Shown: in pieces, positions 1-7,174 of the stretch | Layout of the letters: each line of letters opens with the position of its first letter | Position numbering within the stretch: the first letter of the stretch is position 1 | DNA from: Kiritimatiellia bacterium | Lineage (GTDB): Bacteria > Verrucomicrobiota > Kiritimatiellia > RFP12 > UBA1067 | Direction of reading: 5' to 3' | Assembly: GCA_024405335.1 (NCBI GenBank) | Contig: JAKSOX010000043.1 | Location: 1 to 12,063 of the forward strand | DNA length: 12,063 nucleotides | Translations under genes and position numbers: made by a program | The notes under the pieces: model-generated | Databases searched by the model: none | The model's input: the letters and a program-made list of their open reading frames with translations, nothing else | Told to the model about the DNA's origin: nothing

Positions 1-1037
1 GGGCGCTCGTCGATGAGCAGCACGATCAGCATGGCGTCGGGATGGTTCGCCGTGATGGCGTTCGCCATTTTCTGGAGCAGCACGGTTTTGCCCACGCGCG
101 GCGGAGCCACGATGAGACCGCGCTGGCCGAAGCCGATCGGCGTGAAGATGTCCACCACGCGCGTCGAAAACTCGTTCGGCATGGTCTCCAGCACGATGCG
201 GCGCGTCGGGAACGTGGGCGTGAGATTTTCGAAGTGGACGATGCGGGCCGCCTCGCTCGGCGTCTTGCCGTTCACCGTCACCACGCCGCCCAAACCGAAG
301 AGGCGGTCGCGGTCGCGCGGATCGCGCAACGGACCTTCCACCGTGTCGCCCGGACGGAGCGCGTGGCGGCGGATCTGCTGATGCGGCACGAACACGTCCT
401 CGGGACACGCCAGGAAGTTCGTCTTGGCGCTGCGCAAATATCCAAAACCGTCCTTGACGACTTCGAGACAGCCCGACGCCATCACTGCGCCGCCGCGTTG
501 GAGATAACTGCGAATGGCGTTGAAGATGATTTCGTGGCGCTTCATCGCGCCCAAATCTTCGGCGTTCGCGTCCGGCCACATCTTCTGGACGATCGTCGCG
601 TTGTCCCAGGAGTGGATGTCGGCCAGCTTGTATTCGGGCAGATTCGGGTCGCGCGGAACCGATTGCGGCTGGGGCGGCATGCCGTTTTGCCCATTGCCTC
701 CGCCGTTGCGGTTGCGGTTTTTCCAGCGTTCGCGCCCGTGGTTTTTCCAGCGGCCAGCCGACTGCCCGCCGTTTTGATCGGGTTGCTGATCCGGTTGCGG
801 CGCGGCGCCGTTATCGGTTTGCCGGGATTCAGCCGGCGGCGTTTCGGCGGCTGCGGAAAGCGCGGGCGCGGCGGACGCGGCTGCGGCCGGGGCTGCATTC
901 TCGGCTGCAGCCGGGGTCTCGGAAACCGCCGCCGCAGATGGCGGTTGATCGGGCGAGGCGGCGGGTACGGCGGCGGGGGCGGCGGCAATTGCCTCGGGAG
1001 TGATTGACTTGGGTTCTTTTTTCCTGCTTTCTGCCAT
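1..1037 (-). CDS. rho: Transcription termination factor Rho, 5' part (C-terminus beyond window)
   Basis: Rho is a hexameric RNA-dependent ATPase that loads on C-rich RNA and ends transcription. The first 345 residues are visible. Residues 1-75 are Ala/Pro-rich. Residues 76-132 are rich in Gln, Asn, Gly and Arg, with two RWKN repeats. A Rho_N helical domain starts at LPEYKL (about 133-183). A cold-shock-like RNA-binding domain follows at about 184-262. The ATPase core then begins, with GLIVAPPRVGKT as Walker A (G316, K317, T318). The window ends after LIVLLIDER, the Walker B strand, so roughly 200 or more residues of the family's C-terminus are missing only because of the window edge. The ATG at 1037 has AGAGGTG six bases upstream. 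It starts about 42 bases after coaE. The linker to the Rho_N domain is much longer than in E. coli Rho, which has almost none. Identity is very secure; the exact start is less so. Confidence 0.96.
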   Translation of the reverse strand, partial: MAESRKKEPKSITPEAIAAAPAAVPAASPDQPPSAAAVSETPAAAENAAPAAAASAAPALSAAAETPPAESRQTDNGAAPQPDQQPDQNGGQSAGRWKNHGRERWKNRNRNGGGNGQNGMPPQPQSVPRDPNLPEYKLADIHSWDNATIVQKMWPDANAEDLGAMKRHEIIFNAIRSYLQRGGAVMASGCLEVVKDGFGYLRSAKTNFLACPEDVFVPHQQIRRHALRPGDTVEGPLRDPRDRDRLFGLGGVVTVNGKTPSEAARIVHFENLTPTFPTRRIVLETMPNEFSTRVVDIFTPIGFGQRGLIVAPPRVGKTVLLQKMANAITANHPDAMLIVLLIDER

Positions 1038-1043
1038 TTTGTT

Positions 1044-1050
1044 CACCTCT
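1044..1050 (-). promoter_or_regulatory. Ribosome binding site of rho
   Basis: AGAGGTG on the minus strand, six bases before the ATG at 1037. It supports this start for the long N-terminal extension of Rho rather than a start nearer the conserved Rho_N domain. Confidence 0.6.
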
Positions 1051-1079
1051 ACATTCTTTGCAAAATCCAAAACGCATCC

Positions 1080-1598
1080 TCATCCCATGGCGACGATTCG
1101 CGCCGCCAAAATCCGCGCTTTTTCCCGCAACGCCTCCGGCGTGCCGTCGTTTTCGACCACGCAATCGGAACGCGCCGCCTTTTCGTCGATCGGCATCTGC
1201 GCCGCCAAACGCGCCCGCGCCGCTTCGGCGGAAAGTCCGCGCTTTTCCGTCAATCGCGCAAGTTGACGCTCGGGCGACGACCGCAGGCAAATCACGTAAT
1301 CGAAATCCGACGCCATCCCCGCCTCGAAGACAAGCGGCACCACCGCCACGATCGGCCGCAGGCTGGCAGCCAGCGCCTCCGCGATGCGCGCGCGCACGAC
1401 GGGATGGATTTTGGCCTCGTGCGCCTTGCGCGCCACGGGATCGGCAAAGAGGACCGGCGCGAGCCGACGCCGCTCTTCCGCGGGAATCAGCTCGTGCACA
1501 ATGTCGTCGGCGTCGACGAAATCGACGCCGAAATCCTTGAGATGGCGCGCAAACAACGATTTGCCGCACGCTATCCCGCCTGTAAGGCAGATGCGCAT
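1080..1598 (-). CDS. coaE: Dephospho-CoA kinase, compact form
   Basis: CoaE phosphorylates the 3'-hydroxyl of dephospho-CoA with ATP, the last step of coenzyme A synthesis, in the cytosol. The P-loop GGIACGKS lies at residues 7-14. The substrate-site VDADD lies at 28-32, the conserved ADP-ARK...IHP segment at 52-66, the PLVFEAG strand at 88-94, and the C-terminal motif ENDGT at 149-153. The protein has 172 residues, against about 200 for most family members. The missing part is the stretch between HELIP and ERRRLAPVLFADP, where relatives carry roughly 25-30 more residues in the CoA-binding helical region. The start is fixed by a stop codon two codons upstream and by the P-loop at the extreme N-terminus. 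No clear Shine-Dalgarno sequence precedes it, and only 52 bases separate it from the secretin stop. Identity is strong; activity of the shortened form is likely but untested. Confidence 0.92.
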   Translation of the reverse strand: MRICLTGGIACGKSLFARHLKDFGVDFVDADDIVHELIPAEERRRLAPVLFADPVARKAHEAKIHPVVRARIAEALAASLRPIVAVVPLVFEAGMASDFDYVICLRSSPERQLARLTEKRGLSAEAARARLAAQMPIDEKAARSDCVVENDGTPEALREKARILAARIVAMG

Positions 1599-1608
1599 GA
1601 GTCAAACA

Positions 1609-1625
1609 CGGGTCTGCAAAACCCG
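1609..1625 (-). other. Small hairpin between the secretin gene and coaE
   Basis: On the minus strand CGGGT and ACCCG form a 5-bp stem with a 7-base loop in the 52-base gap before coaE. The sequence after it, TGTTTGACTC, is not a real U-tract. It is therefore at most a weak attenuator or a structure near the coaE start, and it may be chance. Confidence 0.2.
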
Positions 1626-1650
1626 CCTGAATTTCGCCAACACGAACCAA

Positions 1651-4600
1651 TCAGGGTTCGGGAGCGGGCGCGACCGGCATGTCGTCCGTGACGTTGCCGA
1701 TGTCATCGCCCGTGCCCATGGACACCTGACGGCCGCGCGGATCGACAAGCCGCGCCGTGACGAAAATAAGCAAATTGCGTTTGTTGGAATATTCGCTGCG
1801 GCTCCGGAAGAATCGGCCAAGCCACGGAATGTCGCCCAAGAACGGGATCTTGTCTTCCATCGACTTGCGTTCCTCGGTGATCAAACCGCCCATCACCACG
1901 GTGGCGCCGTTGTAGATGGACATGTGCGTCTCGATCGAGCGCATCTTGAAGAACGGCTGCTCCATCGGCACGTCGTAATACGCCATGTCGCTCGAACCGT
2001 TGGCGTTCTCGAGCGCAGTGGTGGCGGCATCCATGGCTTGGGAGGCAAACGCTTCCTTGAGAGCATCGGACATCGTCATTTTCAAAGAGTCGAAGAGCGC
2101 CGCAATGTCCGTAAAAATGCCGGTGATGGCGGACGTGTCGCCGCCCGCGTTGGCGGAATACGGAATCTTCATGCCGTAGTTGTGCCACTCGGGTTCGGAA
2201 ACGACCTGCGGGTGGAGATCGAGGTTGATCATCTGGCCTTCGGCGGACACGGTCGGCGTCACCTGGAGAATCACGCCGACTTCACGCGTTTCGAAGTTCT
2301 GCGGCTCCACCACGGCGAGCGGCTGGGAAGAAGAGCCGTTCGAGTTGTTGCTGCTCCCGGAAGACGACGAACTGGAAACCGTGACGTCGTAATCCTGCGG
2401 ATAACGGTATTCGGTGACCACCTTGATGATGGCCTCTTCGCCCGTGCGCGTGACGACCTTCGGCGCGGACAGAAGATCCGTGTCGCTGCGCTGCGAGAGC
2501 ATGTGGAGAATCATCGACAAATCGGCGCTGCCAAAGAACGCATTGATCTTCATGAACCGATCGTTCGTGCTGTTGCCCTGACCCGAAATCGGATTGCCCT
2601 GCGTGGACAAGTAACGGTGACCCGTCGAATATGCCGAACCGTCGACGGCGTTAATTGTCGCGAATCGGTCTGCGGATGTTGCCATTTTCTTGACCACCGT
2701 TTGGTCCGGTCCGCGAACACTCGTATAATAAACGCCGCCGGCAGGATCCGTAACTTCTTGCATGCCGTAAGTGTCATCGGAAGCGACGGCATATGCTTTT
2801 TCGGCATACCCCCGCACGCCAAGAACCTTGCCAAGTTTGTTGTTCAGGTTCAACGAATAGTCAGAATTGAGCAGCCATTCGAAGCCGAGGGAGTTGAGGT
2901 CTTCCTGCGAAACTTCCACGAAACGCGTTTCGATTTCGATCAAGACGGGCGTCACGTTGAGTTCGCTCAACGCCTGCTCGAGTTTGGAGAGGTTGTCTTC
3001 CGTGTTGGTGACGCGGAGCTTGCCGATCGTCTTGATGTAGACGATGCGCGAATTCTTGGGCCATTCCACGCCCATGAGCGCGAAGAACGTCTTCCAGCTC
3101 GACTCCTGGTCGGCATCCTCTTCCTCGTCCTTGCCACCGTTGAAATTGGCGCCGCCCTTCAGATCCTGCACTTCGCTGGCCGCGCCGCTCATGCGCTCGG
3201 CGAAGTTTTCCGTGACGTTGTAGGAGCGGGTGACCAGATCGTCCGTCGTCATGTCCTTGGGCATGAGCATCACCACGGGTCCCTGGACTTTGAACTTGAA
3301 CCCCGTGACGTCGCACACGAGTTTGAGCGCGTTCCACAGCGACACGTTGGCAGCGGACATCGGCGGGATGAGCGGCAACTGGCTTTGCTGTTCGCCCGCG
3401 GCTTCGTCGCCGGCGCCGGCGGCGAACGAGTTGTCGTCTTCGGACGCTTCGGCGCCCGCCTTCGCGAACATCTGCGTGCCCGGATTGAGCACGAAGTTGA
3501 ACCCGCGCTGGTCGATCGGGATTTCCGGCTTGTCGTAGTCGCGCGAAGCGTCGCGGAAATAATCCACCGCGTCGCCCAAAGTCGCCGGCGGCTTGAAGGA
3601 AATCGACGGCAAAATCATTTCCTGCATGCGCTTCTCGATGGACTGCTCCTGCGAACGGACAGGATCCTGGTCCAGCGGCGTCTTCGCCGTGGCGGCGTCG
3701 GACCCCTTGAGTTCGGCCGCGTTGACGGCATACACCGGACGCCAGGCCTTGCCCACGTCGGCGATCATGCCGCGGCGCGTCGCCTCGCGCTCTTTGTCGA
3801 GAATCACTTCGCGACGGCGCTGAATCCGCTTGCGGAGCGCAAGCGCCTCCGCATTGTACGGGTCGTAGCGAATCACCAGTTCGCACTCTTCAAGTGCCTT
3901 GTCGAGCTTGGCAATGGAAAGATACTGGGCGGCGTTGCGCAGGCGTTTGCGCAACATGTCGCGATCGGCCTTGTACTCCGCGTCGTTGCGAACGTGGAAA
4001 ACCTCGCTCAAATCTTTTTCAAGATTTTCCGAGTCGTCGCGCTCAAGCGCAAGCAACAACGCGCCCACACGCTGATGGCGCAAGCTGCGGGCTTCTTCCG
4101 CGTACTTTTTCGCCTTGGAACGTTCGCCCTGCAACAACGCCTGCTTGGCGCCTTGGAACCGCGCTTCCGCGCGCCCCGTGGCGCATTCCTTCTTGAGCTC
4201 GACAGACCCCGGACGGTCGTTCAAATGCTTTTCCGCCAACGTGTACTGCACGTACGCGATGTCCCAATCGCGGGCGGCCAAGGCCTTGCGGGCTTCCGCG
4301 ATTTCGCGCAAGGCCTGTTTGTCAAGCGCTTCGCGGCGAACCTCTTCGTTCGCCATCAATTCGCTGACCAGTTCGTCGTCGTCCGCCGCCGCGTCTTTTT
4401 CGGCCGCGCTGGCCGCGGCGGCCTGCGATTTTTCAATCTGCGCTTTCACATCCGCCATCGTTTCTTCGACGGCCTTCTTGGCCTCGGCGACGTCGGCATC
4501 CTCTTCCTTCCCTTCGCCTTCGGCGACATCCTCCTTGGACTCGGCCTTCTCCTCATCCTCGGCGGGCGCCTCTTCGGCTTCGGCAACCTCCTCCTTCGGC

Positions 4601-4827
4601 TCGGCCTTCTTCTCCTCTTCGGCGGGCGCCTCCTCGGCTTCGGCCACCTCCTCCTTCGGCTCGGCCTTCTTCTCATCCTTGGCGGCAGGTTTCGCGGCGG
4701 CAGCGCCTTTGTCCGACTCGAGATTGTCCAAAAGACTATCCAAGTCGTCTTGCGCAAACACGCCAAGCGACAGCGCGAAAGCCGCACAGAAAAAGCCCCA
4801 AATGACAGGTCGGTTGTTTATTCTCAT
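1651..4827 (-). CDS. Amuc_1098-like secretin, outer-membrane channel of a type IV pilus-like system
   Basis: This 1058-residue protein should form the multimeric gated pore in the outer membrane. A signal peptide covers residues 1-25 (cleavage near FAQ). An acidic Glu/Ala/Lys region with three 20-residue repeats follows at 51-110. TPR-like helices lie at about 170-345. An N-terminal segment with MILPSISF and the IDQRGFNFVLN strand spans about 398-449. An STN/N0-like domain (LWNALKLVCDVTGFKFKV) lies at 485-525 and a NolW-like ring domain at about 575-650. The secretin beta domain lies at about 760-1030, with VVMGGLITEE at 977-986, PFLGDIPWLGRFF at 995-1007 and FVTARLVDP at 1022-1030. A Ser/Asn-rich loop (817-835) and a helical insertion (about 895-950) interrupt the beta domain. 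AAGGAG lies 8 bases before the ATG. It is the last gene of the pilus-like block and has its own candidate promoter. Confidence 0.93.
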   Translation of the reverse strand: MRINNRPVIWGFFCAAFALSLGVFAQDDLDSLLDNLESDKGAAAAKPAAKDEKKAEPKEEVAEAEEAPAEEEKKAEPKEEVAEAEEAPAEDEEKAESKEDVAEGEGKEEDADVAEAKKAVEETMADVKAQIEKSQAAAASAAEKDAAADDDELVSELMANEEVRREALDKQALREIAEARKALAARDWDIAYVQYTLAEKHLNDRPGSVELKKECATGRAEARFQGAKQALLQGERSKAKKYAEEARSLRHQRVGALLLALERDDSENLEKDLSEVFHVRNDAEYKADRDMLRKRLRNAAQYLSIAKLDKALEECELVIRYDPYNAEALALRKRIQRRREVILDKEREATRRGMIADVGKAWRPVYAVNAAELKGSDAATAKTPLDQDPVRSQEQSIEKRMQEMILPSISFKPPATLGDAVDYFRDASRDYDKPEIPIDQRGFNFVLNPGTQMFAKAGAEASEDDNSFAAGAGDEAAGEQQSQLPLIPPMSAANVSLWNALKLVCDVTGFKFKVQGPVVMLMPKDMTTDDLVTRSYNVTENFAERMSGAASEVQDLKGGANFNGGKDEEEDADQESSWKTFFALMGVEWPKNSRIVYIKTIGKLRVTNTEDNLSKLEQALSELNVTPVLIEIETRFVEVSQEDLNSLGFEWLLNSDYSLNLNNKLGKVLGVRGYAEKAYAVASDDTYGMQEVTDPAGGVYYTSVRGPDQTVVKKMATSADRFATINAVDGSAYSTGHRYLSTQGNPISGQGNSTNDRFMKINAFFGSADLSMILHMLSQRSDTDLLSAPKVVTRTGEEAIIKVVTEYRYPQDYDVTVSSSSSSGSSNNSNGSSSQPLAVVEPQNFETREVGVILQVTPTVSAEGQMINLDLHPQVVSEPEWHNYGMKIPYSANAGGDTSAITGIFTDIAALFDSLKMTMSDALKEAFASQAMDAATTALENANGSSDMAYYDVPMEQPFFKMRSIETHMSIYNGATVVMGGLITEERKSMEDKIPFLGDIPWLGRFFRSRSEYSNKRNLLIFVTARLVDPRGRQVSMGTGDDIGNVTDDMPVAPAPEP
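4498..4677 (-). repeat. Three 60-base tandem repeats in the secretin gene
   Basis: Residues 51-70, 71-90 and 91-110 of the secretin share the pattern EKKAEPKEEVAEAEEAPAE. The first two units are nearly identical in protein and DNA. The third is diverged (KAESKEDVAEGEGKEED). On the plus strand the units read as C/T-rich blocks such as ctcggccttcttctc. The repeats keep the reading frame, so a change in copy number would alter the length of the acidic periplasmic tail without breaking the gene. Confidence 0.85.
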
Positions 4828-4835
4828 CGAGAATA

Positions 4836-4841
4836 CTCCTT
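4836..4841 (-). promoter_or_regulatory. Ribosome binding site of the secretin gene
   Basis: AAGGAG on the minus strand, 8 bases before the ATG at 4827. It fixes the start directly ahead of the signal peptide. Confidence 0.75.
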
Positions 4842-4855
4842 AACGAGTAATGCGT

Positions 4856-4884
4856 ATCATACACTATTGGGTTCAAAAAATCAA
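4856..4884 (-). promoter_or_regulatory. Candidate sigma70-type promoter for the secretin gene
   Basis: On the minus strand TTGATT (4879-4884) is followed after exactly 17 bases by TATGAT (4856-4861). Each box matches the bacterial consensus at five and five of six positions (TTGACA differs at the last two, so four; TATAAT differs at one). The element overlaps the stop codon of the 1099-like gene and lies in the most AT-rich spacer of the window. Transcription would start near 4849, about 20 bases before the secretin ATG. PVC sigma factors use similar boxes, but no experiment is available here. Confidence 0.5.
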
Positions 4885-6065
4885 GGCTTGCGAAATTCTT
4901 TTCTCTTCTTGGAGAGCAGGTCTTCAACCACGACCGTCGGCGCGTTTGGCGCTCCGCCAAATTCGACGATTTTGTATTTGCGGTTGTACAGCGCGATTTC
5001 GTCGCCGGGCGTGACCGTGAACTTCTTGCCGCCGCCGCGACTGAAAAACAAATCCACGTGGAGATCGACTGCGACGTTCTTCTGGTTGATGCGAACCGTC
5101 ACCGGTTTTCCGTCCAAAATCCGTTTCAAATGCACAACCGAGGCGTCGACTTTCTTCATGAGCGTTTTGCCTGAGCCCTTGACGCCAGTGCCTGCGCCTT
5201 TGATGGGAATCTCTTCCGACTTCTTTTCGTACGCCGTCGCGACAAAACCGGTCATCACGGACTTCTTCGGATCGCGGTCGTCTTTCTTGCCGATTTCCTC
5301 GCCGATCAACACGCGGTAGACCTCTCCCATTTGTCCGTACATGCCCTTCTTGCTGGGATTCCGGAACGTCAGGCGATACGTCGTCTCGGCGCGATTGGTC
5401 GGATTGGGCACGGGACTCGCCGATTCGAAAAAGAACGGCAGCCGCGTTTCGGTGACTTCGCTCGCAACGGACAGCGAATCAAGGTAGTCGGGGTGCGAGT
5501 AGGCGTTCGTAGGATCCGTGTTCGCCTGGAACTCCTCCATGTTCGTGAAACCGTCGCCGTCTTTGTCCTTGGCGGCGTCCGTCGGATCCTTGGGATTCAA
5601 ACCGAACTTCTTTTCCCAGTCGTTCGGGAGTCCGTCGTGGTCGGTGTCCATGTCGATTTTCACGAACGTCGGCTGCTTGGCGCCGCAGAAGGGACACGTT
5701 TCGGCGCCCTGCGGTATCGGATTTCCGCACGGCTTGATGCCTTTTTCGGAAGGGTCGACCATGCAAATGACGCGCCGTTCGCTGGCCAGGAAGTTCGCCT
5801 TCTTGGGATCGACGTCCTTCAGCGTGGGCGGATTGCGGGCCGTTTTGAACACGTGGATCAGGTGCGACATGTTCGCACGCTCCACGCCTTCGTGGGCCGG
5901 CTTGCGCGCGCGGATCTCCATCTCGCACTCTTGGCGTCCGTCTTCGACGGATTCGGCGATTTTTCCGAATGAAAACATCACCACGCCCGCCAACACGGCA
6001 ATGCCGCCCAAGGCGACGAGATAATCCCAATGGTCCACCAGGAAATTCTTTTTCTTCGCCGCCAT
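4881..6065 (-). CDS. Amuc_1099-like pilus-system membrane protein with calcium loops and a cysteine cluster
   Basis: This is a 394-residue protein of unknown biochemical role. A Lys-rich start is followed by one membrane segment at about 15-34, so most of the chain should be periplasmic. Cysteines C101, C113, C124 and C127 (the last two in CPFCG) resemble a zinc ribbon. Two 12-residue calcium-binding loops follow: D140-D142-D144-G145...E151 and D167-D169-D171-G172...E178. They are separated by FGLNPKDPTDA and followed by an NTDPTNA motif, an arrangement like thrombospondin type 3 repeats. A beta-rich C-terminal part contains TPGDEIALYNRKYKIVEF (352-369), reminiscent of the PilP/GspC-type strand pattern, though that similarity is weak. 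The ATG at 6065 shares one base with the stop of the 1100-like gene and has a strong AAGGAGGAG just upstream. The position between the 1100-like gene and the secretin suggests a link from the inner-membrane platform to the outer pore. Confidence 0.85.
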   Translation of the reverse strand: MAAKKKNFLVDHWDYLVALGGIAVLAGVVMFSFGKIAESVEDGRQECEMEIRARKPAHEGVERANMSHLIHVFKTARNPPTLKDVDPKKANFLASERRVICMVDPSEKGIKPCGNPIPQGAETCPFCGAKQPTFVKIDMDTDHDGLPNDWEKKFGLNPKDPTDAAKDKDGDGFTNMEEFQANTDPTNAYSHPDYLDSLSVASEVTETRLPFFFESASPVPNPTNRAETTYRLTFRNPSKKGMYGQMGEVYRVLIGEEIGKKDDRDPKKSVMTGFVATAYEKKSEEIPIKGAGTGVKGSGKTLMKKVDASVVHLKRILDGKPVTVRINQKNVAVDLHVDLFFSRGGGKKFTVTPGDEIALYNRKYKIVEFGGAPNAPTVVVEDLLSKKRKEFRKP

Positions 6066-7174
6066 TATTTCTCCTCCTTCGCGGACTTCTGCTCGGACTT
6101 GTCGTCCGGCTTGGCCTTCGCGGAAGCGGTCGGCTTGTCCGCCGCCTGCGCGTCGGCCACGGTTTTAGTTTCCTCGGCGGCGGCTTTCTTCGCCGCGCCG
6201 CCGCGCTGCTCGTACGCCGCATAGCGGTCGGGCCCGAAGTTGTACACCGTCAAGTCGATGGCCACCTCGAACAAGGCGTTCATTTCGGGATCGGTGACGA
6301 TGCGGTCGGCCTTCATCTTGGCGAAGATCTCTTCGTCGGAAAGTTTGACTTCGGTCTCCTCTTCCTTGGCGCGTTTGTTGCGCCGATTGGGACGCCGCGC
6401 GTTCGGGCGGCCGCCCGCCTCTTTTTCCTTCTGCTTCTTGGCGGCTTCGCGCGCGGCGTCTTCCGCGTTGAGGCGCGCCACGATCGCGTCGTCCTTTTCG
6501 ACGAACTTGAAGTCGCCGATCACGATGAATTCCGGCGCGGCCGCCAATGCGTTGAGCGTTTTTACGAGCGCCTGCGGACGGGCGGTGAACATGAACGTGT
6601 ATTCCAGGTGGTTGCTGCAATCCGGCCGCACCACGAGATTGCGCGAAACGAGATTCAAGTGCGTCGCGCCGGCGGAAGACAGCGTCTCGGCGAAACCCGA
6701 AATGAAGTCGAGCTGGCGAATCAGCATCGGCAGTTCGTTCGGCAGCGGCAACGCCGCGGATTCGCCCAGGTATTTCTCGAATCCGAACAGGAACGACGGA
6801 TCCGCCAGCGGCTGTTCTTCGCTTTCGCCCGGCAAGGTCAGCAGCCGGCGGACTTCGTTCTGGAGGCCTTGTTTGAACACGGTCTGGGATTCCAACGGCA
6901 GCGTTTTGCCGCCGCGCGAAGCCAGAATCTCCGCCATGTCGGTCCATTTCGCGTACAAGACCTCGTTCGTCTTCACGTCCAAAATCGACTTTTTGGACGG
7001 AAACATTTTGGCCGAATAGTACTGTCCGAGCTTGTTGGTGGCCTGCAGAAGCAGACCCTCCGCGTCCATGCGCTCGGCGATGCCGCGGTACAGGTAATAC
7101 CCGGACGTGCACACGGAAATCCCCCAAAGGGAACTCGCCGCGATCAAGATGATTTTGCCCCTCGACATGCTCAT
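6065..7174 (-). CDS. Amuc_1100-like pilus-associated membrane protein (PilO-like fold suspected)
   Basis: This is a 369-residue protein with one membrane segment at residues 8-28 and a periplasmic remainder. A helical region (30-115) leads to a segment with helix-strand alternation, ELPMLIRQLDFISGFAETL at 147-165 and EYTFMFTARPQALVKTLNAL at 191-210, then the strand FIVIGDFKF. This resembles the ferredoxin-like repeats of PilO/GspM proteins. A basic insert (about 240-272, rich in Lys and Arg) and a Lys/Ala/Glu tail (323-369) are low-complexity. In Akkermansia the Amuc_1100 protein is an abundant surface protein that signals through TLR2; whether this relative does so is unknown. Its ATG overlaps the preceding stop as ATGA and follows GGGAGG by about nine bases. 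Family assignment rests mainly on gene order plus topology, so it is less secure than for the neighbours. Confidence 0.82.
   Translation of the reverse strand: MSMSRGKIILIAASSLWGISVCTSGYYLYRGIAERMDAEGLLLQATNKLGQYYSAKMFPSKKSILDVKTNEVLYAKWTDMAEILASRGGKTLPLESQTVFKQGLQNEVRRLLTLPGESEEQPLADPSFLFGFEKYLGESAALPLPNELPMLIRQLDFISGFAETLSSAGATHLNLVSRNLVVRPDCSNHLEYTFMFTARPQALVKTLNALAAAPEFIVIGDFKFVEKDDAIVARLNAEDAAREAAKKQKEKEAGGRPNARRPNRRNKRAKEEETEVKLSDEEIFAKMKADRIVTDPEMNALFEVAIDLTVYNFGPDRYAAYEQRGGAAKKAAAEETKTVADAQAADKPTASAKAKPDDKSEQKSAKEEK

Noticed and set aside
42..1007. Plus-strand open frame ending in a Gly/Arg-rich tail, opposite rho
   Set aside because: The Gly/Arg-rich tail is the reverse of the Ala/Pro-rich codons of the Rho N-terminus. 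Rho is certain on the minus strand.
1609..1625. Intrinsic terminator after the secretin gene
   Set aside because: The stem is only 5 bp and no U-tract follows on the minus strand, so it was kept only as a weak hairpin.
1384..5319. Plus-strand open frame of 1311 codons
   Set aside because: It lies opposite coaE, the secretin and part of the 1099-like gene. Over the secretin its codons align with the sense codons, and it stays open because TTA, CTA and TCA are rare there. Its product is a His/Arg/Val-rich shadow with no recognisable domain, while the minus-strand products are clear families.
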